The notes under the pieces: model-generated | What the model saw: the letters and a program-made list of their open reading frames with translations, nothing else | The model's database searches: none | What the model was told of the DNA's origin: nothing | Translations under genes and position numbers: made by a program | Assembly (NCBI GenBank): GCA_017624735.1 | Contig: JAGAMK010000020.1 | Location: 19,194-83,193 of the forward strand | Source: Clostridia bacterium | GTDB taxonomy: Bacteria > Bacillota > Clostridia > Oscillospirales > Acutalibacteraceae | Direction of reading: 5' to 3' | DNA length: 64,000 nucleotides | Part shown: positions 44,701 to 52,655 of the stretch, piece by piece | Layout: the number at the start of each line of letters is the position of its first letter | Position numbering within the stretch: the stretch's first letter is position 1

Positions 44701-45029
44701 TCAGCAAAGAAAGAATCAACGGTCTTACATATGCAGATGGTACACCAATTGCAGTTGGTTCTTACGATTTTGACGAGAACGGTAAAATGATTATATTAGA
44801 TGGTGTTATTGGGAATAACGTTTACAAGAATAATATTAAATTAAAGGCATACCAACTTGTTGAGGTTGACGGTGATTTCTACTTCATTGGTGACAGACAC
44901 GAAATCGTTAAAAACAAGAGAATTTATCTCAATGAAGAGAGAATTAACGGTCTTACATATGCGGACGGAACACCAATCACAGTTGGTCATTACAATGTTG
45001 ATGCTGATGGTAAACTAATTATAGAATAA
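41796..45029 (+). CDS. Large BspA-like leucine-rich-repeat surface protein
   Basis: A 1077-residue exported protein starting at 41796 (AAGGAGAA upstream; the longer frame from 41736 overlaps the previous gene and lacks a site). Signal peptide ends near ASA|AT. Two copies of a CG.N.TWE(Y/F)D..(S/T)G.L.I.G.G.M domain surround the first LRRs. A long series of ~23-residue BspA/LRR_5 repeats follows (IPDSVTTIGxxAFxxCTSL). From about residue 781 come three complete 76-residue modules and a shorter fourth. No sortase or membrane anchor is visible. Likely a cell-surface adhesin or binding protein. Confidence 0.85.
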   Translation: MKKTNRFLSVILALMMIISVIPMSAIPASAATSGTCGDNLTWEYDEESGVLAILGTGAMYNYGLNNRPWEDYADEVYFVDIGDNVTTISNFAFYGFSSLNSIVLGNSITTIGDCAFESAALISVTIPVSVVSIGVGAFWDNSRLMDVYYDGTEEQWNAITIGYDNDPLFCAQISFKEVTTNPSGLCGENATWEFDPSTGILTISGTGEMTDFVVKTSSWPHQNNRPWEDYKNSITSVIIEEGVTTIGKYAFYDLSKLKNVTISDSVTKIGFWAFTDCVSLESLIIPDSVTTIDVNAFADCTSLIEVTLSNNLTVIGGHAFSGCCSLKDITIPDSVEIIAQYAFYGCESLTNITIPDSVITIGEWAFGDCTNLVNVKIGNNVTTLDKYVFSGCYNIKNLAISESVTTIGESAFARCDSLTGITVDKENQYYSSDEYGVLFDKTKTTLLEYPVGNTRTSYTIPDGVTVIDTQAFLECENLTSVTIPNSVISIGNGAFRECSSLTSIIIPDGITIINEDTFLGCINLASVTIPNSVTIIGNAAFRECTSLTSITIPDSVTTIDNYAFEFCSGFTGITIPNSVTTIGNLVFHKCTNLTSITIPDSVTSIGSAIFEDCTALKTVTISNNATKISSHLFDGCTNLENFVIPDTVTSIEYAAFENCTSLKNITIPDSVTTIADDAFSGCTSLENITIPNGITEIDWFVFRNCTSLKSIVIPDSVTAVGRLSFFNCTNLKDVYYFGTEEQWNAIEIDSADNGNNALLNATIHYNYVDPDKFTGIQDNHFYKNDVMQKAYQLVEFDGDFYFIGDRHEIIKGRKAYLSEERINGLTYADGTPIAVGSYDFDENGKMIILNGVVGNNVYKNNIKLKAYQLVEVDGDFYFIGDRHEIIKGRKAYLNEERINGLTYADGTPIAVGSYDFDENGKMIILNGVVGNNVYKNNIKLKAYQLVEVDGDFYFIGDRHEIIKGRKAYLSKERINGLTYADGTPIAVGSYDFDENGKMIILDGVIGNNVYKNNIKLKAYQLVEVDGDFYFIGDRHEIVKNKRIYLNEERINGLTYADGTPITVGHYNVDADGKLIIE
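44136..45029 (+). repeat. Four tandem 228-bp coding repeats (76-aa module)
   Basis: Units begin at 44136, 44364, 44592 and 44820, each exactly 228 bases apart. The fourth ends with the gene after 210 bases. The second and third units are nearly identical at the base level, which suggests recent duplication. The last unit carries the variant EIVKNKRIYLNEER...VGHYNVDADGK also found in the middle unit at 6275-6502. Confidence 0.92.
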
Positions 45030-45101
45030 CCTTATATCAAAATAGTTGAAGCTGTTTTAGTGGAGAAAATCTTCTGATTAAAAATAGAGAGGATGTATGT
45101 A

Positions 45102-45806
45102 GTGAAAACGAAAAATGTTATAATTATTGCAACCATTTTTGTAGTTGTAATTATGACCGTTGTGGTAGCTTTTAAATTTGGCGATAAAATATTTATTTCC
45201 GAACCAACTGATTATAACACACAAGGTTCAACAACAGAAAATACCGCAAAGGATTTTAAGGTAGAGAAAACGGAGTATATACCTAAAAAACCATTGCTTG
45301 CAACCGGTAAAGCTTTAACGGAAAAAGAAATCAAAGAATTTTTACCTATTGCCAATGAGGTGTATATGAACTGGGTTAATCCTGGTCGTGCACTAAAGAT
45401 TGATTGGGATAATGAAATTACAATTAACGGGCAAAGAAGTTGCCCTGTTATATCCGGCGGATTAATTACTCTCGATGCAATTAATGAAGAGGTGCAGAGT
45501 TTCTTTTCGGAAGAAACATGCAAAGAACGCATGGATGATATGTACCTTATGCATGAGGGAAAGCTTTACATCTGCGGTCCTTATGGCGAGGGTGGAGATA
45601 TTGGTTGGAATAAATTTGAATTGAAAATGGTTTCATCTACACCGACAGAATGTGAATTTGTTATCACAGCATATTTTGAGGATGCCCATAAGGATACTGC
45701 ATATAAAATGAAGGTTGTTGACGGTAAATGGAATTTTGTGGAGACTTATGAATGGATTGATACATTGTTTACCGACAATAACAAGAATTATGAATGGGTT
45801 GAATAA
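45102..45806 (+). CDS. Membrane-anchored protein, possibly IseA-like
   Basis: A 234-residue protein with an N-terminal signal-anchor (VIIIATIFVVVIMTVVVAF). The extracellular domain has LTEKEIKEFLPIANEVYMNWVNPG, FFSEETCKERMDD and KMKVVDGKWNFVETY. The layout resembles the IseA/YoeB fold, which inhibits DL-endopeptidases, but similarity is weak and any NTF2-like domain could look so. The GTG at 45102 has a correctly spaced AGAGAGG; the ATG at 45093 abuts it. Confidence 0.45.
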   Translation: MKTKNVIIIATIFVVVIMTVVVAFKFGDKIFISEPTDYNTQGSTTENTAKDFKVEKTEYIPKKPLLATGKALTEKEIKEFLPIANEVYMNWVNPGRALKIDWDNEITINGQRSCPVISGGLITLDAINEEVQSFFSEETCKERMDDMYLMHEGKLYICGPYGEGGDIGWNKFELKMVSSTPTECEFVITAYFEDAHKDTAYKMKVVDGKWNFVETYEWIDTLFTDNNKNYEWVE

Positions 45807-45830
45807 TCAAACAGCAAAGAAAAATTATGA

Positions 45831-45864
45831 AAAATGTGCAGAGTAAAAATCTGCACATTTTTTC
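45831..45864 (+). terminator. Terminator after the surface-protein cluster
   Basis: AAAATGTGCAGA (45831-45842) pairs with TCTGCACATTTT (45850-45861), with T-run TTTTTT. Confidence 0.85.
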
Positions 45865-46200
45865 GTTTGTGTGTGAAAAAGCATAAGTTAAAACTGACTT
45901 CGCTAAAGAACGAAATCAGTTTGTTGCTTAATAGTTAATTTTGCCCTATCGTAGAGACCTTTTGTGCTGCACGTACAATTTGGAAGTACATCTTGTGTAG
46001 TCTTTTTTGTTTTCAATTGAATTATACGAATCGTTTAGTTAGATATGCACCAATTTTGGTTTAAGGTGAAATATATAATAAGCTTATACTTGAGAGTAAA
46101 AATTTTTTTATAATATTAACCACTTTTTTCCAAAAAATGGACCAAGTTCGTCGAGTTAATCGATAAATAAGATGTAGGCAAAAGAAAAGGAGGAGTAATT
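45865..46200. other. Intergenic region, 336 bases, with a hairpin
   Basis: AT-rich non-coding DNA. A hairpin AAACTGACTTCG / ACGAAATCAGTTT lies at about 45891-45922. A TATAAT occurs at 46109-46114 without a well-spaced -35. A strong AAGGAGGAG ribosome site at the end serves the gene at 46201. I see no conserved RNA. Confidence 0.4.
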
Positions 46201-46428
46201 ATGCCCAAAATGATTTTAATAGCACATAACAAGCATTTGAGAGAAACACTATTTCATAAAAAAACGAATGAATATAACCGACTTTCAACGAGGAAAAGCG
46301 CTATCGGAACTGTGGAAAAGTATTTTGATATTATCTATGCAGTTGACCCGGTGAAAACACTAAAAGGTTGTGTGGTGCGAATTCTAAAAAACAATTTCGG
46401 TGAATTGTCCGAGCATTATATAGATTAA
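46201..46428 (+). CDS. Small hypothetical protein
   Basis: A 75-residue soluble, basic protein (MPKMILIAHNKHLRETLFHKK...). The AAGGAGGAGTAATT site upstream is excellent, so it is probably translated. It resembles no family I know. It precedes the membrane protein gene by 13 bases, so the two form a unit. Confidence 0.55.
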   Translation: MPKMILIAHNKHLRETLFHKKTNEYNRLSTRKSAIGTVEKYFDIIYAVDPVKTLKGCVVRILKNNFGELSEHYID

Positions 46429-46441
46429 AGGAGAAATCAAA

Positions 46442-47125
46442 ATGACAGAGCAAAAAAGAAAAGCATTAGCAAAGAAAATTATTGAAAATCAGAAGTTTGA
46501 TGAACGCACAAAAACCTTGTACAACAACTACTGGCGAAAATGCTCAATCATCTGTACATTGGTTGCAGTAGGATATTTCACGTTTTTCACAATACTACAC
46601 GAAAATTGTAAACCATCAAAATTTGCGGACTGGCTATTTGGTTTTTTGTTTATTGATATTACTGTAACTTGTGTGATGTTGACTGCTGTATTTATGAAAT
46701 CTGATTTTTATCGTTCAAATGGAGCAAAATACAACACGGTTAAAGGCATATTACTGAAAATACTCTGCTTTTTTGACAGTATGGTGCCGATTATGTACAT
46801 GCTTGTGTACTTCAATTTTGACCCAATTACAGGAGAGTTGTATATGCCTGTGTGGAAAATCATTATATATGCACCATTGGCATTCGGTCTTTTAGTGTTA
46901 GGTGGAGCATTTATGAACACAACAGCACCATATTCACAAGGCACGGACAAGATGACCAAAAATGACTGGAGAATGATGCGTCAGGAACAAGAACTTGCAG
47001 GACTTGACCCGGATAAAATGCCGATCACCTTGTCACCTGACAAAATCAAAGGTATGACAAAAGCCGATTGGCATATGCTCGGCATGGACCTCGAACACGC
47101 AGGATATGATGTGTTTAAGAAATAG
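46442..47125 (+). CDS. Membrane protein with repeated C-terminal DW motif
   Basis: A 227-residue protein with four predicted membrane helices in residues 30-165. The cytoplasmic C-terminus holds two related ~20-residue units: MTKNDWRMMRQEQELAGLDPD and MTKADWHMLGMDLEHAGYDVF. I do not recognise a characterised family. AAAGGAGAA precedes the ATG. Confidence 0.6.
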   Translation: MTEQKRKALAKKIIENQKFDERTKTLYNNYWRKCSIICTLVAVGYFTFFTILHENCKPSKFADWLFGFLFIDITVTCVMLTAVFMKSDFYRSNGAKYNTVKGILLKILCFFDSMVPIMYMLVYFNFDPITGELYMPVWKIIIYAPLAFGLLVLGGAFMNTTAPYSQGTDKMTKNDWRMMRQEQELAGLDPDKMPITLSPDKIKGMTKADWHMLGMDLEHAGYDVFKK

Positions 47126-47129
47126 ACAA

Positions 47130-47160
47130 AACCTCCCCTCAGCTAATTACAGGGGAGGTT
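47130..47160. terminator. Terminator between convergent genes
   Basis: AACCTCCCCT (47130-47139) pairs perfectly with AGGGGAGGTT (47151-47160). It lies between convergent genes. T-runs are short on both sides. Confidence 0.6.
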
Positions 47161-47164
47161 AACT

Positions 47165-47995
47165 TTACTTGTTTTTGAGAAACTGTTCGATAACTTCATC
47201 AAGAACAGGATTCAATTCATTTTCAATGTATTCAACATTATTATTTCCAAATCGTCCACCACGTTGTTTTGCGAAAGGTGCACCATTGCCATGATATGTC
47301 CATATACAATAAAACGGAGTTCCATCATTATACTTAAGACGATATGCAGAAGTTTTTGCATTTCTTTCTGCTCTTTTTAGTAATTCTTCTTTATTTCCGT
47401 AAGCTTTTATCATTGAATTCCACAAATTATCAGGTGCGTTTTTTGCTATTTGAATAACAACAATTTCAGGATGTAGAACTTCAATTTCTTTAAGAAAAAT
47501 CTTAAAACATTCGTTTTTCATTTCTTCGGTGTGCGTTAGTCCAGTTATATCTTTGGGTAATCCAAAGGCACATTTATAAATGTTGGTGAGGCAATAATGC
47601 TTTAAATGTTCCACAAACATATCTTTTGAAAGCTCGCTCTTTTTTGCATTGATAGGTGGTGTTTCATTAGATAAATTGGCTAATAAATATGATAAAACAT
47701 AACGTACCCCTTTATAGTGAGGATTATACTTTGTTAAACTAGGTTCACTAATTTCAGTTATTCTTAAATCTTCAACTTCACCATGTACGCCTTCCAATCC
47801 CGCAAAAAGAATTTTAGGATATATAGTACCATATTCTTTTCCAACTTTTACTCTATCGAAATAGAATTTAACAGGTTTGTTTGGGTCTTTAGGTTTGCAT
47901 TTCTCCCAATGTTCACAACGATTTCCACAACTCTTGTTACAGTATATCTCATCATACATTTCATTAAGTTGTTTTACATATTCATCATAGTTCAT
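47165..47995 (-). CDS. Uncharacterised protein, possibly uracil-DNA-glycosylase-like
   Basis: A 276-residue protein. The N-terminus is Cys-rich (CNKSCGNRCEHWEKC), as in Fe-S or zinc sites. The central pattern KILFAGLEG, then CLTNIYKCAFG, then HPEIVVIQIAKNAPDNLW and finally TYHGNG, follows the order of UDG-superfamily motifs. However, residues needed for a firm call are not clear. Treat the UDG link as a guess. It sits alone on the minus strand among accessory genes. Confidence 0.45.
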   Translation of the reverse strand: MNYDEYVKQLNEMYDEIYCNKSCGNRCEHWEKCKPKDPNKPVKFYFDRVKVGKEYGTIYPKILFAGLEGVHGEVEDLRITEISEPSLTKYNPHYKGVRYVLSYLLANLSNETPPINAKKSELSKDMFVEHLKHYCLTNIYKCAFGLPKDITGLTHTEEMKNECFKIFLKEIEVLHPEIVVIQIAKNAPDNLWNSMIKAYGNKEELLKRAERNAKTSAYRLKYNDGTPFYCIWTYHGNGAPFAKQRGGRFGNNNVEYIENELNPVLDEVIEQFLKNK

Positions 47996-48144
47996 TGTTG
48001 TAAACCTCCGACAACCTTTTAATATCCTCTCTTATTTTACCAACAAAGCCGTTTTACTGTCAACAGATAAAAGAATGTTGATAAATCAATGCACCGTTTT
48101 TGCACCATTGATTATTATATTCTATACTCATAAGGAGTGGTTTT

Positions 48145-48858
48145 ATGTCAAATAAAAGAATTGATTTGTGGAGTACATCTTTCAGCAGTATTGCTTACAT
48201 AACCACATCACACACAGACTTCAGTAAATATGACACACTTGTTTGGTGTGAGTTTGATGACATGTATAAGCTTCCTAAATTTGTAGCAAAGTGTCTGGAA
48301 TATGACATTAAGCCTATTTGTGGTGTGACATTTCGTTTAAAAACACCTGATAAATGCTTAATTAGTGAAATAGTCGTTAAGTGTTATGCTATGGATGAAG
48401 AAGGTACATCCGAATTGGAATTTTTATATAGTCGTGGTGAGGACGGATTAATCGAATACAAGGATTTTTGCCTATTTTCAAAGCATTTGCAGGTGGGAAT
48501 TGATTTGATTCTTGGAGAGATTGAAATGATAGCTATGGAAAATATCCTTGAAACAGTTTTTGTTCCAGATTTCGTGATAATTGATGAAAATCAAGGTTCT
48601 TTTAGAAGTTGGAAAAAATGTCAAAAGCTTCTTGGGGATAAAAAGGTTTTAATATGTGGCGGTGGTTTTAATATGTATAAATCTATGGATGATGGAACTG
48701 TGTTAGATGATTTCAATTTCCTTGGCGATAAAGCCTATGAATATGTAATTGAAAATCCTCGTAGAATTGCAGATAGAATTTCAGGGAATTATAGATTTGA
48801 TGTTTCACTTATTGAAAAAATTGAAGAAGAAAAAAAGTGGCGGAGATGTTGCTTTTAA
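48145..48858 (+). CDS. Stand-alone degenerate PHP-domain protein, PolC/DnaE-like
   Basis: A 237-residue protein that follows the PHP domain of bacterial DNA polymerase III alpha subunits. The segment LPKFVAKCLEYDIKPICGVTF matches 'FxxACkxxgIKPIiGxEf', then LFSKHLQVGIDLILGE matches 'HLivGspC..GE', and the end YEYVIENPRRIADRI matches the conserved 'ENtnkIAdmI'. The metal-binding HxH of the first strand reads WST, and the DHG motif reads EFD, so catalysis is probably lost. No polymerase domain follows. Confidence 0.55.
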   Translation: MSNKRIDLWSTSFSSIAYITTSHTDFSKYDTLVWCEFDDMYKLPKFVAKCLEYDIKPICGVTFRLKTPDKCLISEIVVKCYAMDEEGTSELEFLYSRGEDGLIEYKDFCLFSKHLQVGIDLILGEIEMIAMENILETVFVPDFVIIDENQGSFRSWKKCQKLLGDKKVLICGGGFNMYKSMDDGTVLDDFNFLGDKAYEYVIENPRRIADRISGNYRFDVSLIEKIEEEKKWRRCCF

Positions 48859-48901
48859 TGCACCTAAATGAGCAGTATTTTGATTTTGATAAATAAAGCA
48901 T

Positions 48902-50107
48902 TTAAAAATACCCCTTGTATATAATCTTTTTGTCACTCTTTGGAAACAAGTGTGCATACAAATCAACGAAATAATCGTCAGTCATACTTGCAATATAATC
49001 CACTACAATCTGATTCGGTTCGGTTTCTTCATAAGGCTTTTCACGAGTATAATGTGCTTTATTAACATAATCAATGTGATGAGTAAAAATTGGTGATGAC
49101 TTATTCTCATTTTTTAAATCCTCAAGCAATTTTTCATACATTTCTGCCATCATAGGTTTGATTGTATTGTATGCCTCACCGACCTTTTCTTGCTTATAGA
49201 TAAGTGAGTAGTTATCGGATTTCGCCTTTCTAAGTGCATCAAAATGCTCTTGGTCCATTTTGATATACGGCTTGCCGTAACTGTTTTCAACTATGTTCGT
49301 AATAAGATTATTGATAATCTGCGCATTGTAAATGCCGATTGTACCATCATCAAAATCACGATTATTAACAATGTTAGCTTTTTCAGCATCCTGACGGTCC
49401 TTGCCTAAATATGCAATGATGTCCGAAATTCGCATTACACAACCTTCAAGTGTAGAGGGAGTCAATAGTTTTTTTACATTTTCTTTGTCTATGTAGCAAG
49501 CTTCAATCTGCTTGTCAAATTCTTCAAAGTTTTCAATTGGCTTTGGGTGGTATTCGCACAACTCCATTTCACCATCGTGAGATGCAATTCCGTTAAGAGT
49601 CTGCAAACTTATGTTGTATGGAAAGATTTTATCAAGCACTCGTATAGAGTGAATATTGTGGCTGAAATGTCTGCCGGTGTGCGAGAATAAAAGTTCATCA
49701 AGAAAACTTTCACCCGCATGACCAAATGGAGTGTGGCCGATATCGTGACCAAGGGCTATTGCCTCAATCAAATCAAGGTTAAGATTTAATGCTTTGCCGA
49801 TAGTGCGAGCAATTCTTGACACCAACTGCACATGCAAACTGCGTCTTGAAAGGTCGTCATTTTTATAGAATGAAAATACCTGTGTCTTATCAGCATAACG
49901 ATTGTAATAAGGACAGTGCATAATCTTATCAATATCACGCGCAAATGCAGGACGAATAACACTTGGTTTATCTCTATTAGCATTTCTGCGAATAGCGTTT
50001 TCGTCACTGAAGCTTAAATTCTCAAAAGTACCATTTGTTCTGTCATTAAGAATTTTCTGTTCCATTTCAGCGGATAAGTTTTCATATCTTAATTGACTCT
50101 TCGCCAT
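48902..50107 (-). CDS. dNTP triphosphohydrolase (Dgt-like HD-domain protein)
   Basis: A 401-residue HD-superfamily enzyme. The HD core reads RSLHVQLVSRIARTIGKALNLNLDLIEAIALGHDIGHTPFGHAGE, which carries the His and His-Asp metal ligands. HNIHSIRVLDK and a later SDIIAYLGKD segment give the remaining ligand. Family members cut dGTP or other dNTPs to nucleoside and triphosphate, controlling dNTP pools and sometimes phage growth. Length and motifs fit the bacterial Dgt-like group. Monocistronic. Confidence 0.85.
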   Translation of the reverse strand: MAKSQLRYENLSAEMEQKILNDRTNGTFENLSFSDENAIRRNANRDKPSVIRPAFARDIDKIMHCPYYNRYADKTQVFSFYKNDDLSRRSLHVQLVSRIARTIGKALNLNLDLIEAIALGHDIGHTPFGHAGESFLDELLFSHTGRHFSHNIHSIRVLDKIFPYNISLQTLNGIASHDGEMELCEYHPKPIENFEEFDKQIEACYIDKENVKKLLTPSTLEGCVMRISDIIAYLGKDRQDAEKANIVNNRDFDDGTIGIYNAQIINNLITNIVENSYGKPYIKMDQEHFDALRKAKSDNYSLIYKQEKVGEAYNTIKPMMAEMYEKLLEDLKNENKSSPIFTHHIDYVNKAHYTREKPYEETEPNQIVVDYIASMTDDYFVDLYAHLFPKSDKKIIYKGYF

Positions 50108-50284
50108 ATAACCACCTCTTTTAACAATTATAACATAAAAGAGATAATTTTAATACTACTATATTAACTGAAAGTCTGTTCCATTTTCGGTGCATAATAA
50201 CTATCACACAATACAATTTTTGATTGAGAAATAGATTTATTCGTGGTATTATAAATGTAGTTTATGACTTTTGGAGTGATATAA

Positions 50285-51040
50285 ATGAAATCCAAACTCA
50301 AAATTGTAATTTCAATTCTGTTGGTGGTGATTCTCGTGTCAGGGATATATGTGAGCAACATGTTCGGATTTTTTAATCGTGGTAATTACGGCGAGTATTC
50401 CCTTAAAAACACTACTACCATTGAGAATAGTCCAATCAAAGACAAAACTGTCATATTTCTTGGTAGCTCCGTTACTTACGGATACGGTTCAAATGGTGTA
50501 AGTTTTGCAGATTTCCTTGAAAAAACCGACGGAATTATTGCCATAAAAGAGGCTGTTTCAGGCACAACTCTTGTTGATGTGAAGGACAATTCCTATGTCT
50601 CCCGAATGAAGACTATCGACAAGAATATCAAAGCCGATGCATTCGTTTGTCAGCTTTCAACTAACGATGCCACAAAGGAAATGCCACTTGGTGAAATCAG
50701 CGAAAGTTACGATATAAACGATTTCGATGCTCAAACTGTCGCAGGTGCAATCGAATACATAATCGCATACGTAAAAGACACTTGGAATTGCCCTATTGTG
50801 TTTTATACTCAAGCCAAATACGATAGCGACCACTATGCAAAAATGGTAGATTTGCTTCTTGAAATTCAGGAGAAATGGGATATAACTGTGATTGACTTCT
50901 GGAACGATGCCGAAATCAACAATATCACAGAAGAACAACGAAAAATCTATCTCATCGACCACATTCACCCAACCAAAGCAGGGTATAAAGACTGGTGGCT
51001 ACCAAAAATCCAAGAAACCTTGTATGAGGTAATCAAATGA
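50285..51040 (+). CDS. Membrane-anchored SGNH/GDSL hydrolase
   Basis: A 251-residue protein. The N-terminal helix (IVISILLVVILVSGIYVSNMFGF) is a signal anchor. Block I of SGNH esterases reads FLGSSVTYGYG, with Ser as nucleophile. Block III Asn is in STNDATKEM and block V DxxH is in DHIHPTKAGY. Likely removes acyl groups from surface polymers. It overlaps the YgjP-like gene by 4 bases. Confidence 0.85.
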   Translation: MKSKLKIVISILLVVILVSGIYVSNMFGFFNRGNYGEYSLKNTTTIENSPIKDKTVIFLGSSVTYGYGSNGVSFADFLEKTDGIIAIKEAVSGTTLVDVKDNSYVSRMKTIDKNIKADAFVCQLSTNDATKEMPLGEISESYDINDFDAQTVAGAIEYIIAYVKDTWNCPIVFYTQAKYDSDHYAKMVDLLLEIQEKWDITVIDFWNDAEINNITEEQRKIYLIDHIHPTKAGYKDWWLPKIQETLYEVIK

Positions 51041-51600
51041 GTGTTGAAACCAAAATTACAATTATTCGTAGCATCAGAAAAACACTTTCAATAGAATTGA
51101 AGCCAAATGAAATAATTGCCCGTGCTCCTACTCGTATGAAAGAAAAAGAGATTTACAAATTCATCGAGTCAAAGAAAGATTGGATTGATAAGCACCTTGC
51201 AAAACTCAATGAACGGCAGAAAGTTTTAAGCGACTTAAAGCCCTTCACACAAGAAGAAATAAAACAATTTACAGCAAAGGCCAAACTCGATATTCCAAAG
51301 CGAGTAGAGTATTATGCAAAGCAAATCGGTGTAACGTACAATAAAATCACTATCAGATGTCAGCATACCCGTTGGGGTAGTTGCTCATCAAAGGGTAACT
51401 TGAACTTCAACTGTCTTTTAGTGTTGCTTCCAGATGAAATTATTGACAGTATTGTGGTGCATGAGTTGTGCCATAGAAAGCAAATGAACCATTCAGCACG
51501 ATTCTATGCAGAGATTGATAAGGTCTTTCCAAACTATAAACAATGCCACTTGTGGCTAAAACAAAATGGTGGAATGTATCTTAATCGCATACCAAAATAA
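51037..51600 (+). CDS. YgjP-like zinc metallopeptidase
   Basis: A 187-residue YgjP/DUF45 protein. The zinc-binding HExxH variant is VVHELCHRKQMNHS, with the third ligand in the following His/Glu region. The preceding RWGSCSSKGNLNFN block is diagnostic of the family. The substrate is unknown. The 4-base overlap with the SGNH gene and 10-base gap to the macro-domain gene place it in an operon. Confidence 0.88.
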   Translation: MSVETKITIIRSIRKTLSIELKPNEIIARAPTRMKEKEIYKFIESKKDWIDKHLAKLNERQKVLSDLKPFTQEEIKQFTAKAKLDIPKRVEYYAKQIGVTYNKITIRCQHTRWGSCSSKGNLNFNCLLVLLPDEIIDSIVVHELCHRKQMNHSARFYAEIDKVFPNYKQCHLWLKQNGGMYLNRIPK

Positions 51601-51610
51601 GGAGAAAACT

Positions 51611-52645
51611 ATGCCACTTAAAATTATTCGTCAGGATATAACTAAAATTGAATGTGATGCCATTGTGAATCCATCCAACACTTATTTGTGTCCGGGTGGT
51701 GGAGCAGATTTGTCAATCCACGAGGCTGCAGGGCCGGAACTCTTGGAATACTGCGAAAAACTCGGTGGATGTGATGTGGGAAAAACAAAAATCACACCTG
51801 CATTTAATTTGCCTTGCAAGTATGTTATACACACAGTAGGACCGGTATGGGAAGAATCCTCAAATCCTGAAGAAATGCTTGTGTCTTGTTATAGTGAGTG
51901 CCTGAAACTTGCAAAAGAGAATAATTGCGAGACAGTTGCATTTCCACTTATCGCATCAGGGACTTATGGTTTCCCAAAACACTCCGTTTTGAAGATTGCA
52001 ACGAGTGTCATCAGCGATTTCCTTTTTGAGAATGAGATGCTCGTTTATCTTGTGGTCTATGACAAAAAATCATTCGAAATCAGTGAAAAACTGTTCTGCG
52101 ATGTGGCATCATATATCGACGATACATATGTTGAACAGAACGATTTTATGTGCAGTTCTCAATCAGTACCTTTGGTAGAGCACAGACGCAAAGAGCCATT
52201 TCTTGGGCGATTAAGACGAGCAGAAACTCGTGCATCAATGCCACTTGATGTTGATGAATGTTGTAGCAAGGAAGCAACTCTTGAAGATATGCTCAAACAG
52301 ATGGACAAGGGTTTTGCAGATACGCTTTTCTACTATATCGACAAGAAAGGTGTTACTGATGTTGAGGCATACAAACTCTCAAATGTGAATAAAAAGACCT
52401 TCTCAAAAATCAAGTGTGACCCAAATTACAAGCCAAGTAAATTAACTGCAATATCCTTTGCAATCGGCCTTAAACTTGACCTTGACGAAGCAACACATTT
52501 GCTCAAAACAGCAGGATACAGCCTTTCAAATTGCAACAAATTCGATGTAATCATCCGGTATTTCATCGAAACAGGAAACTACAAAACTATTTTTGATGTA
52601 AACGAAGTACTGTACCAATTCGACCAACAGTTGTTGGGAGTGTGA
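51611..52645 (+). CDS. Macro-domain protein with C-terminal HTH-like domain
   Basis: A 344-residue protein starting at 51611 (GGAGAA upstream). Residues 1-175 are a macro domain: DAIVNPSNTYLCPGGGADLSIHEAAG (ADP-ribose loop 1) and ASGTYGFPKH (loop 2). It should bind or hydrolyse ADP-ribose derivatives or O-acetyl-ADP-ribose. The C-terminal ~120 residues (TLFYYIDKKGVTDVEAYKLSNVNKKTFSKIKCDPNYKPSKLTAISFAIGLKLDL...) look like an XRE-type helix bundle. The fusion suggests a link between ADP-ribose sensing and regulation, by inference. Confidence 0.82.
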   Translation: MPLKIIRQDITKIECDAIVNPSNTYLCPGGGADLSIHEAAGPELLEYCEKLGGCDVGKTKITPAFNLPCKYVIHTVGPVWEESSNPEEMLVSCYSECLKLAKENNCETVAFPLIASGTYGFPKHSVLKIATSVISDFLFENEMLVYLVVYDKKSFEISEKLFCDVASYIDDTYVEQNDFMCSSQSVPLVEHRRKEPFLGRLRRAETRASMPLDVDECCSKEATLEDMLKQMDKGFADTLFYYIDKKGVTDVEAYKLSNVNKKTFSKIKCDPNYKPSKLTAISFAIGLKLDLDEATHLLKTAGYSLSNCNKFDVIIRYFIETGNYKTIFDVNEVLYQFDQQLLGV

Positions 52646-52655
52646 GGGGATTATT

